Assembly (NCBI GenBank): GCA_025766275.1
Contig: JAFKAC010000283.1
Location: 1 to 29,124, forward strand
Source: Lactarius indigo
Taxonomy: Eukaryota > Basidiomycota > Agaricomycetes > Russulales > Russulaceae
Reading direction: 5' to 3'
DNA: 29,124 nt
A program made the position numbers and the translations under genes. Numbering within the stretch: the stretch's first letter is position 1; every line of letters begins with the position of its first letter. Below are positions 18,477 through 28,200 of this stretch, piece after piece. Under the pieces are notes generated by a model. The model was not told the DNA's origin and searched no databases. It saw only the letters and a program-made list of their open reading frames with translations.

Positions 18477-19088
18477 TGTTGATAAGTGACCCTTGTGCAC
18501 TTAGCAGCTCATATGGACCAGACTTACAGATATGGACTGCTGTAGATTAATTAGGACCGCTTTAGATTAGATTTGATCTGTACAATCTTGGACTTCTTTA
18601 TCTATGACATCATGTACAATGACATCATATGGACATATCCAGACTCTTCATTGTACTACACGTTCTTGTATCTTTCTTTGTTCTCCTTTGGGTCTATCCT
18701 TATTATGATGTCACTATGATATCATTTACTTCTGGACTCTCCTTGTTCTTTCTGTCCTTGTCCTCAGAATGTCCACTCCTTTGTCCGTTTGTAGAACAAT
18801 AACTACCTTGTAGTACGTGACTTGTGTTACATCCCTTGTATAGTGTCACTCCCAGAAAGTGTATAAGTAGAGTAGCATGTACGCTCCTGGTCCACATCAG
18901 TTCTCACTGTTTGTGTGCCAGGTAAGCTCCCTCTTCTCCAATGTATAAATATCAGTTCTCACTGTTTGTGTGCCAGACACTTTGCTTCACCTGCTTGACA
19001 TCCCCTCTGCTGCTAACCAGCTGCAACTAGTATCTCACCACAGACTCTTTGCCTCTGTGAGTATTGGTTATGTCTTTGCTGTTCATCA
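18477..19088 (+). mobile_element. Solo copia LTR (612 bp)
   Basis: Diverged relative of the LTR at 347 (TGTTGATAAG...TTCATCA) with a perfect ATGCC target duplication (18472-18476, 19089-19093) and no internal sequence, the product expected from LTR-LTR recombination. It keeps three CRE-like octamers (18605, 18620, 18706), a TATAAGTA box near 18863 and the GTAAGC...CCAG segment (18922-18976, 55 bp). The target duplication contains the ATG of the downstream gene, so the LTR now lies directly upstream in the same orientation. Confidence 0.93.
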
Positions 19089-21446
19089 ATGCCTAGCACA
19101 CACACATCAAATGTGCACAAACATCCTGGTCGTGTTATACAGGTCCAAAAAAAATGGACAACAAAGCAAGTAGCTGAAGACAAAGCACACAAGAAGGCAG
19201 CATCCATTGCTGCTAGACAGAAAGCTGCAGAAAAGTGCAATGCGGTCCTATTGCAGCTCACAGAGAGTAGAAGTGCTGTAGAACAGGATGAAGAAGAAGT
19301 GCATGCACACAGCACTAGGCCAGATATCCAGTATGAGTCCCTTCCATAAAATAAATAAATTTTGATATCTCTTTGCAGAAGTTCGAGTTACCAGATGCCC
19401 CAGGCTGTAGCTCACGGAGAAACTGAAATAGATCATTGGTACTGAGCACAGGTCTTGAAAGCATCCAGAGTGGTATATGACTGACTGGCAATGAATGACT
19501 AGTGATGACAGCTCCATTGAAGATGCAATGGATACCGAAGAAGAGCCCTCACAGGTCGTGGACAATTCAGTTTACACAGGTGAGGAGCTAGAGTCAGTGG
19601 AGAGGTCTCAACATGAAAGCGAAGATGTGATCGAGTCTGACAATGCTGGTCCGATTCTGAAGAGATACTCTTATAAAAAGAAGGTTGGAACGATTCACTG
19701 AGTAAGGTAGTTGTACCAGGCATTGATTGCCAGCAGGGTCCACAGAACGCAAAGAGGGGTTCACTGAGCCTGAGACAAGATGTCGACGCCACTGGCATGC
19801 GGTGAGGAACTGACACAGCACCCTCAAGGAATAAGCGCAAACTTGAAGAGCCCCTTGCAAATATGCCTGTGAATGTGTAAGTGTGCCTAGTTGCACCATG
19901 TCAACGTCAAAACACTAAGTGCTTTGCTTATACCCAGGCACCCCAAGCACCTGAAGTGGAGTTACACCATAGCCACCATACCTGGGGGGCTGAGTTCCAA
20001 TTGGAAAGCAAACGTTACCACTACATTCAGTCCGTATTTGTTCTCATTTTGCACAACTGCTGCTAATGTAAGTACCAGATTACCAAGAGCGCCATGGGCA
20101 GTCAAGTCAGGCCAACTCCGAATTTGAAGGCAATAGCAATGGCCCTGTCAGTGAGGACTTTGATGGCCTTGATGAACTTGAAGAAGCCCTGGCACAAGTT
20201 AAGGCCAGCAAGAGCACAGCGCCGTGAGTTCCAGGGATCCATCAACCCACAGGAAAAGTGGGGGGTAGCAACAGGTCGCTGTCAGCACATGGGTCAGCAG
20301 AGGTAAGTAATTTGGCACTGCCAGCATAAAAGCACAAACTGATATTCAAGCTAAAACTTGAAGACGGGGATAATGTTTACATGTGTCACCAAGATGTCTA
20401 CAGGGAGGACGAAGCCAGCCGTTGCCAGTGTCAAGTCTGGACACAAAAAGGCCATGGTAGCGGACCTGCCATTCCCTGACAGAAAGAACAGCCGAATCTG
20501 GCGAAAGTCCTTTGTTCCCTTGTTGATCGCCTGGCTGGATCTCAGTTGGATCCCTTTGGCACCAACAGTAAGGTCAGAGAGGAGGCCGAGGTCGTCTGGA
20601 GGTGAGTGTTCCCTGCTGTAGCACTTGATCAGGAAGCCCGTGAGATTCTGACAGGCGTGGTGCGTACACCATCAGTGAGCCAGTGTGGAAGCTGACATCT
20701 ACATAGGCTGAAAACATGCTCAATAACTGGCGCAGCAACATAGGAAAGGCCGGCAATAGCACCATTGCTGAGCTTTGGAGTCAAAAAGCCAAGGAAGAAG
20801 ACGTTTCGTTCAGCTCCCTGGAGCATCATGCAATATATGTCACGAATTCTCTGCAAGAGATGCGTTTCATGTACAAGAATCCAGATGTGCCCGTAAGCAC
20901 TGATTTTTCAGTTACTGACAGTTAGCCCAAACCCCACATACTCAAGGCTACAATACAGGGTTCGCGAGGAGCGTCCCATTTAGAGTCAGTTTCGAAGGTG
21001 TATGCAAAGCACCTTCAGAGAATATTGGCAGTTGGCGGCAAGTATGGCCTACAGATTGGAGGGCTTGCCCTTGTGATGGTTGCAGTATGATCCCTCTTAC
21101 TTTGAAACTGTATATCCAATAGTCATGCCACTGGTGTATTTAGGTTGAATGCGGGCTCACGCTCTTGAGCGATGGTGAAGATGGCAAGGCCAACAAGGAC
21201 GAGGAACAAGGAAAACCAGTTCCTCGTGGTACACGTGGTAATAGCTTCACAGATAATCCCTGGGGCAAGAGGGCACACAAGGTTGTCCAGTCAGCAAAAA
21301 GGTTGACAGACTACAATTGGGAGCAAATTGAGGAGCACACAACTGTCTATTTACAATCTCTGGGCCATGACTCGGATGAGGGATGCAGAGAGGGCGTTGA
21401 GGCCAATGCAACGATGAGCATGCATGCAAATATTGACATAGACTGA
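19089..21446 (+). pseudogene. Intron-rich gene of unknown function, probably decaying
   Basis: ATG (19089) lies in the LTR target duplication. Exon 1 reads MPSTHTSNVHKH, KKWTTKQVAEDKAHKK (basic, helical). Likely introns by splice signals: 19331-19378 (GTATGAG...TTTGCAG), 19439-19502, about 19878-19940 (GTAAGT...ACCCAG), and 21085-21143 (GTATGA...TTTAG), which joins LALVMVA to VECGLTLLSDGE cleanly. A possible intron at 20893-20925 is unusually short. Later exons carry acidic SEDFDGLDELEEALAQ, SRIWRKSFVPLLIAWL, then QLDPFGTNSK only in a shifted frame (slip near 20535), NMLNNWRSNIGK and EMRFMYKNPD. The stop is at 21444-21446. The LALVMVAVE-type segment after a YKNPD motif reminds me of basidiomycete DUF6532-like proteins, from memory and unverified. 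The frame slip suggests a pseudogene unless exon limits differ. Confidence 0.5.
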
Positions 21447-21549
21447 CCCCAGATGTCACGGTGTGACGCATGTATATACGACATATGAAGTGTATTAGTA
21501 TTATTGTACCCCCACCCAGCAATATCATCTTTAGTGCTACAAAAACAGA
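21447..21549 (+). other. 3' flank of the gene, no gene
   Basis: AT-rich with TATATACGACATATG and no ORF. It could hold a 3' UTR. Confidence 0.3.
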
Positions 21550-21976
21550 ACTAGACAATTGACTCAAACTAGAGCGACAAAGATAAACTAGAGTGATAAC
21601 GATAACTAGATCTACAAAGGTAACTAGATCCAATAAAAACAAGTAGATCTGCGAAATGTTACTAGAACTATGGAAATAATACTAGAACTACAAAAATACT
21701 AGAACTGCAGAACATAATACTAGAACTATGAAAATACTAGATCTTCAAAAATACTGGAACTACGGAAAATACTAGATCTATGGAGGTATCCTAGATCTAG
21801 GAAGGTATCAGTAGATCTAGGAAGGTATCACTAGATCTAGGAAGGTATCGGTAGATCTAGGAAGGTATTGCTAGATCCAGGAAGGTATTGCTAGATCTAG
21901 TATGGTCTAGGTTGCTAATCAGGGTAACTAGATCTATGGTATTCACCTAGTGCTAGCAAGACCTTCCTGGACCTAG
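21550..21976. repeat. Degenerate tandem repeat block, CTAGATCTA-based
   Basis: Best-preserved part (about 21786-21905) has six 19-20 bp units such as GTATCAGTAGATCTAGGAAG. To the left (21590-21785) looser units share ACTAGAACTA or ACTAGATCT. An inverted unit (ACCTTCCTGGACCTAG, 21961-21976) follows. CTAG is strikingly over-represented. Such subterminal direct and inverted repeats occur at ends of several DNA transposon groups, but no transposase is seen. Confidence 0.85.
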
Positions 21977-21989
21977 GTTGGTAGAAAGG

Positions 21990-22021
21990 GACTAGTGGAA
22001 CTAGTTCTAGTTCCACTAGTC
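21990..22021. repeat. 32-bp near-perfect palindrome
   Basis: Arms of 15 bp (GACTAGTGGAACTAG and its exact complement) around a TT centre. It lies between the repeat block and the cyclin-like pseudogene and shares the CTAG motif with the repeats. Confidence 0.95.
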
Positions 22022-22022
22022 A

Positions 22023-22984
22023 CTTTTTGTTTTGCTGATGTACTTGAATAGGGTTAAGCCCTATATCTGCCCCAGCACCCTTAAATGGGCAGAGATACGG
22101 CTGCTCCTAGGAGCCCTCGTCATTTGCTGACAGATACATGGATGACAATGCCCTTAGCAATGCACAGTGGGCCATGGTCACCAAAAGATTTACCAGGTGG
22201 CAAATTGGGCAAATGGAGCAAGAGTTCCTAAGTGTCCTTAACTGGAAACTTGGCATATCCCAGGAAGACCTTCTGATGTGGTACGATGCCACCATCATCT
22301 GTTGAGACATGACTGTTAAAGTCACATGTCTCGTGGGATCTGATTGAGTCAGCCCACATACTATATACAGTATCTGTCCCTTATGGACTTATGGACACTC
22401 CGGACTCATACGGACCGCTTTTTGTTTATCTTTATTGTTAGATCCATATAGGTTCTTATTGTTCTTTCAATTGTTAAGATACCGGTATTGTCTGCTTTAG
22501 GCAGCTATTGTTCTCTGCCATCCAATGGCATTTCTCCCTCTGGTGCACAGACCACCTCTATTGTGTTTGGGTCACCAGTGCGCACAGACCATTATTATCT
22601 AAGCGTCCTGTATATAAGGGACTGCTGTTTTCGCCTCTACACTTCAGAGTTCCTTCTACCTCTGAAGTGTAAGTTCCTTCTTTCTACCTTAACTTCCTTC
22701 ACCTTTACTTATAAGACATTCTATAGAACTTGTCTGTCTCTAGGTGTGTAGTAATGGTATTAGAGTTCCTTCTACCTCTGAAGTAACTTGTCTGTCTCTA
22801 GCTGTTCAAGCTTATCCCTTGCTTGTTAGTTCTGCGCTTCAACATCATCCCCCTTACCCCTATCTTGACGGCATCCCCTTTACCTCAACTAGCCATCAGA
22901 ACACACCCCTTCAAGAAGAAGTTGGCAGCTCCCCCTAAACTGATCCACCCCCCCTTTGTCAGAACCAACCCGATCCAACAATGA
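22023..22984 (+). pseudogene. Cyclin-like (PCL/Pho80-type) pseudogene, truncated, frameshifted and split by a solo LTR
   Basis: Frame from 22035 reads LMYLNRVKPY, then KWAEIRLLLGALVI. One extra T near 22122 causes a shift, and the next frame continues with ADRYMDDNALSNAQWA, MEQEFLSVLNWKLGISQEDL, YDATII. This matches the cyclin-box pattern (helix with LxGALVIADRY, MExEFLxxLxWxLxxxxxDL) of fungal cyclins that bind a Pho85-type kinase. A solo LTR (22300-22844) interrupts after ATCATC; joining the flanks with one target copy removed continues in frame for about 45 residues (PLTPILTAS, HPFKKKLAAPPKL) to TGA at 22982. The N-terminal part is missing at the palindrome. Family assignment is by eye. 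Confidence 0.6.
22300..22844 (+). mobile_element. Solo LTR (545 bp) of a second TGTTGA...TCAACA family
   Basis: Inverted termini TGTTGA/TCAACA and a perfect TCATC target duplication (22295-22299, 22845-22849). TATATAAG at 22611-22618 supports + orientation. The predicted leader has a 9-bp stem (ACTTCAGAG 22641-22649 with CTCTGAAGT 22660-22668), then GTAAGT (22669) and CTCTAG (22743), i.e. a candidate 75-nt intron, with the stem sequence and the acceptor tail repeated at 22762-22784 and 22785-22801. Confidence 0.88.
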
Positions 22985-23183
22985 TGGAGGAAGTCCCTGA
23001 AACTTCCTGAAAAGAAGTCTCAGATCAAAAGGAGACAACACCAAAGGCCAGGGTTAGTAACCCTGAAGACGATGCCACCTTCACAACTCTACTCAAAATC
23101 CTGGAGGAGTCACAGTCCAACCTTGCTAAACTGACCACCATGTGACTTGGCAATGTGGAATTCGCCCCTTAGAAAGGGGGTAA
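22985..23183 (+). pseudogene. Scrap of a + strand gypsy element internal region ending in a polypurine tract
   Basis: A frame reads DDATFTTLLKILEES and LAKLTTM then stop, like a coiled Gag N-terminus, and AGAAAGGGGGTAA (23171-23183) sits against an LTR start. The 5' LTR and most of the coding region are missing, so this is an internally deleted remnant. Confidence 0.4.
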
Positions 23184-23673
23184 TGTCACAAACTCCCCTG
23201 TTACCTTTCCTTTTCTGTCCTTATCTGATCCATCTCCTTTCTTGGACATTACCTTTCTTGAACCTATGTTTCTCCTTTATCTGATTGTTCTAGCACTTTC
23301 TGTGCTATTCTTATCCACCTTCTTGTTGCCTTGCCGGCATGACACCATCTTGCATGATACTAGCATCATCTTGCCAGCACATCATTCTATTTATAGCAAC
23401 CAGTAGCATTATGCACTCAGGTGCAATTCCTGTACTATATAAGGACTCCTGCAGTGTGCCTTAGCTCCTTAGCTTTGGCTTAATCAAACTATCTGCATTG
23501 TATCTCCACTGCCTCCTTGAGTGCCTCAGTCCCTTCAGCACTCAAGCCCTTGACCCAGAACCTCTGACCCTTGACCTGTACCCCCTTTGGGTCATTCCCC
23601 TCTCAGCCTCTGTGCAGGCTTCCCCTTGACTTCGCTCTTACCCTCCCCCGTCTTACTGGTCAGCCCAGTGACA
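23184..23673 (+). repeat. LTR of the deleted + strand element (about 490 bp)
   Basis: Starts TGTCAC after the polypurine tract and probably ends GTGACA at 23673. TATATAAG at 23436-23443 supports + orientation. The right end is inferred from the inverted termini only. Confidence 0.55.
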
Positions 23674-23967
23674 TGTGACCTTTGGACTTAAGCCTCCATG
23701 CTCGTCCATGATTGTTACAGACTCAGTCACCTTAGCACTGGGGCTGGTACAGAAGATCTTAGGAGTCGTTGCACTCAGTGCCGATCCAACTTGGCTATCG
23801 ACTGCCACGTGACAGGAAGCCATTACAGAACAACACATGCCCCCGCAGAGGCGTGACATACTAGGATTGAGTCATATCGTATCACCTACCTCCTATCATA
23901 AGCCCTGAGTCCATGACTAATCTACCTACAGCCATAGTCACAACTGGTACAGTAAGGAAATGTAACA
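23674..23967 (-). repeat. Gypsy-2 3' LTR, probably truncated
   Basis: On the minus strand it begins TGTTACATTTCC directly after the polypurine run GAAAAGGGGGTGA (23980 to 23968). No TATA box is found in these 294 bp, so the distal part was probably lost where it meets the + strand LTR. It is not similar to the gypsy-1 LTR. Confidence 0.55.
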
Positions 23968-23997
23968 TCACCCCCTTTTCAGTGTGAGACTCCAGAC

Positions 23998-25150
23998 TCA
24001 CCAGAAGTCCTGCACCAGCCATGTGGCTTGCTCGTCACTAATCCTCTCAAAATTTTTCGCCCTCTCCAGTCGATAGATGCAATCCATCTTGTCGTCCTTC
24101 ACTGACAGCCTCATTGCCTGAAGTTGGAAAATACAGGCAGCGAGCCGCTCTTCTTCGTAGGCAGCTGCACAGTAACGCGTTACTTTGGCCATCAGGGACT
24201 TGTCCCCTATGCGATGGAGGGCGTGGTCAGTGATCTTGTTGGAAGCGAGGATGATGAGGTCCTCATGGGTGATGTGGGTGCATCCCACAGCCAACAGCAT
24301 TGGATGGGTGTAGAGGGGTCGGCCGTATAGATGGGGGGAGCCCGGAATGAGTCCCAGTATAAATGGGTTCGCACCTCCAACTATTTGTATGTGACTGGCG
24401 TTCCTCTCTACGCCATTGGGTCTGGTGATGGGGAAGTGAATGTAATGGGGCTGTCGATTCACCCTGAACCCTTCAGGTGCAAGGACCTGCGCAGGGTTGT
24501 CATCGTGCATGATGGGGGTGTGAAGTGCAACCGGGCAGTTGCACACATCCTCAAGACATGGGGGTTCCATTGGTGTGAATGAGCCATGGGGTGATTTGGG
24601 GATTAGTAGGGTGGCTGTGCATTCAAAGGAGGGGGTGTCTGACCTGGTAGTAATCTCTGTCCTCATGGTGAGCTTTGTCATCAGGCAACGTTGCCTGTGC
24701 TGCTGCAACTCACTCAACCTCCTCTGCACTAAGCCCAACTGTTCGTCAGCCCACTCCTTTGCCACTCTCTGCCAGTCCTCCGCTGCTTCTAACTCCTGTT
24801 GGGTCTTCGAGGGGGTGCTTGGCAGGGAAAATTCCCCTTGTGCCAATGAGGTCATCACCTGGGGGGATGACCACGATGGGTTCCTGATTGCCATCGTCAT
24901 CTTGGAAGATGTGAGCGATGGCATGCTGCTGCTTATCGTCAGGCTGGCGAGTTGGGTCAGGGAACCTCTGTAGGACATTAGCCCATTCTTGAGCAGTGAT
25001 ATGCCCCGCTTGCAAGTCTGCAGGTGTGTATGGAGTGAGCTGGACCGCTGGAACCATGGTTTCTTCACCATCTTCAAGGAGGTTGGTGGTGTCTTGTGCG
25101 ACTTGGTCGAGGATCGCTGTGGTGACATGTCGAAGGGGAGAAGTGGGCAT
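23998..25150 (-). pseudogene. Gypsy-2 ORF3 (accessory protein, no zinc knuckles), one frameshift
   Basis: Starts MPTSPLRHVTTAILDQ at 25150, 70 nt after the Pol stop, with TPADLQAGHITAQEWANVLQ. Near 24830 the frame slips, and the other frame continues through a likely coiled coil (QQELEAAEDWQRVAKEWADE, LVQRRLSELQQHRQR), a Pro-rich middle, and the conserved end PGSPHLYGRP, HEDLIIL, SLMAKVTRY, ERISDEQ, VQDFW. The end matches the fragment at 1-346 closely and gypsy-1 ORF3 residues ~190-345 weakly (PH.YG, L.AEVTR). Unlike gypsy-1 ORF3 it stops before any CCHC motif. Function unknown. Confidence 0.7.
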
Positions 25151-25219
25151 AGAGGTATGGGTGGATTGGATGTAAGAGGGATGTTCGTCTCAGTCCTCGT
25201 CAGACTGGCTTTTAAGGGT

Positions 25220-28200
25220 TCACGTTCGTACCAAGCCTGCCTGATACACTGCGATTGCTTCTGGAGTAAACACGTCATCCTTATCGACCCACTGATTCTC
25301 CGAGTCTGGATACCCCTTCCATTTGATGAGGTACTGAAGTTTGCGGCAGTGGCTGTAATGCCATGAATCCAGAATGGCCTCGACTTCATATTCTTCTTCT
25401 CCTTCCACCAGATCCAGTGGTGGGCGAGGGAAATTTTCGCCATGTAGGGTAGTACTTTTGTATGGTGTGAGAAGGTTGATGTGGAACCCTGGATGAATGC
25501 TCCACTGCGTGGGAAGTTCAAGGCGATAGTTATAGGGGGACATCACCTGGACTATCCTGAATGGCCCGTGGCATCGCGCTGCTAATTTTGCTGTTGGCTG
25601 ATTGGTTCTTAGGTGTTTTCCTTCTAGCCATACTTGGTCACCGATCTGATATCGTGGGGTGTCCTTGTGCTTGATCCAGCTATCTTGTGCCTTTTTGATA
25701 AGGTCTTGGGCCAGCTGTCGCACTTCTTTCAACTGGGTCAGCCTTGTGATTACGTTTGGGATAGGGGAAGGCTTATCAGTCCAATTGGCTGTCAGGTTGT
25801 AACCCATGAGGAGCATGAACAGTGATTGTTTTGTATGTTCATGGGGCCAGTTGTTGTGAGCAAATTCTGCTATAGGGAGATACACCACCCAGTTATCTTG
25901 CCACTCGTTGGCCCAGAACCATAGATATTGCTCTAGCCACTGATTGGTCCATTCTGATTGCCTGTCCATCCTTGGATGATACACTGTTGAGATATTTTGT
26001 TGAATGCCCAGAATTTGGCACACCTCCCAGGTGAACCTTGACATAAACCGTGGGTCACGATCACTAATGATTTTGCGCAGTAATCTGAATCATTTAAAGA
26101 TGTGATTGACGTACAGGACAGCAGTTTCTTTGGCCATGATTTCCTCATTACAGGGAATGAATATTGATGCTTTAGTGCAATCGTGGTCTGTGATGGTGAG
26201 AATGGTGTCATACGTCTGAGATGTGGGTAGTTTAGTGATGAAGTCCAGTGCAATGGTATGGAAAGGAGGGGCATCGGTTACTATGGAGATGGGGTATAGG
26301 GGTGCTCGGGTTGGTCTGGTGTTGACCTTATTCCGCTGGCACTCAGCGCATCCTGTAATGTACTTGTATACATCTTGATGGATGCGGGGCCACCAGTAAT
26401 GGTGTTCTATGATTCATTGAGTGCGACTGATTCCTGGGTGTCCATGAACGGGAGGGTCATGATGGTCGTGTATGATTGTCCAATATGCTGACATAGGCCC
26501 AGTGATCACCAGTCGTCCGTCCTTATACCATTCACCTTGTATCTTCTTTAACTGATGCACGTCGACCCAGGTTTTGATAATAGCTGGGTCCTGCTGCTGT
26601 CTTGGTTGTTGTAGCATGGGATATATTTCCGTGGTGCGTGCAGCATTAGCAACTCTTACAAACACCTCGGGGGGTAGGACAACTACACCTTGGTTATCAT
26701 CCTCTCCTTGATTGTAGTCTGGTCTTCTGGATAATGCATCTGCCCTGCTGTTGTTCTTGCATTTGATATGATGGATTTCGAAGTCGTACTCCATCAATTC
26801 TAGTACTTCTTGGGCAACCCTTCAGCTGATCTTTTGCCGTGTCTTTCAGTATTGGAGATTGAGGTGGTCCAAGAATATCTTGATTTTATGGGGGACCCTG
26901 TAACACCACTACAGGGGCGTTAGGTACGACCTGTACCGAGTCAGTCGAGGTGCAGTAGCACAAGCTCCTAGGGCTTGGCTTCAGTGGGATGATGCACAAG
27001 AATCACAAGGACATGAGTCACTTGGATTGTAGAGGAAGGCTAAGACGCAAAGGTCTAGCAAAGGACGGGATTCGCGAGACAGGGGAAAACACAAAGGCGT
27101 CCATGTTAGACAAGTGTAGTATTACACAAGACGTCTAGTCTACCGTACAAGCTAGGTAGACCAGGCTTAAATACAGGACAGGTCGTATTGTTGCTACAAA
27201 CAGATGGCACCATCACTTGATTGAGAGACAAAGGGAAAAGCGTAAAGGGAACAAAGTAGAGGCATAATGGGAACAAAGGTGAATCACGTGGGGTCGCACG
27301 TGAGTGAGAATGAGGCAGAAACTAGCACATGTTAAGCTTTATCAAAGGAGATCGTCGATAAGCAGGGCGCGCAGTAGGAACTGGGTAATCGTAAAGTCCA
27401 TGTAGTCATACAGGGCTCGTATAGTATCATGATGGGAAAAGAGATAAGCAAAGAGAAAGACAAGTCCAGAGAAGAGTTCATAACAGACCCAGCGAGCAGA
27501 GGTCTCCAATGTCAAAGGGCTTTGACAATAGCAAGGAGTTCCAGGTCATAAATGTCGTAATTGCGCTCTGCCTCGCTTAGCATGGCTGAATAGTATCCTA
27601 TGGGGTGCTTGTGCCTGTCACCTTTCTTTTGTAAGAGCACCACACCTACCACGAATCCTGACACATCGACCTCCAACTTGAACTGGTCTTGCAGGTTGGG
27701 GTGCGCTAACACCGGTTCTTCTGTAATGAAGTGTTTGAGTATTTTGAATGCTTGGTCTTCATCTTCCATCCATCTCCATTCAGTGTCTTTTCTTGTTAGG
27801 CGGTTTAGCAGTCGTGCGTGGGTGGCGAAACCTCGGATGAATAGGCGGTAAAAGTTACAAAAACCCAGAAAGGATTGTATGTCCCTGACCTTGGTTGGCA
27901 TTGGCCAGTCTTTGATGCCACAAACATTTACTGGGTCCATGCGTGTTACCCCCTTTTCAAGGATTACCCCCAGGTAATCCATCTGAGGTTGATGGAAGAG
28001 GCACTTCTCGAGCTTGAAGTACAGGTCGTGTTCTTGTGCGACACGGAGGATGTCTGTGACTGCCGCGATGTGATCTGCAGAGTTATGTCCCTCCCATGTG
28101 GCGATGCCAATGTCATCCATGTAAACCTGGATGATGGTGCCATGGAGTTTGTGCTTTGCAATGGTATCCCGATAGATGTGATTCATCATAGTCTGGAATG

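Noticed and set aside
21786..21905. CRISPR-like array
   Set aside because: Units are contiguous with no unique spacers and the context is eukaryotic.
25933..26274. 113-aa minus-strand ORF in gypsy-2 integrase
   Set aside because: Out-of-frame shadow. The integrase frame runs through the same bases with motifs ALDFITKLP and ISDRDPRF.
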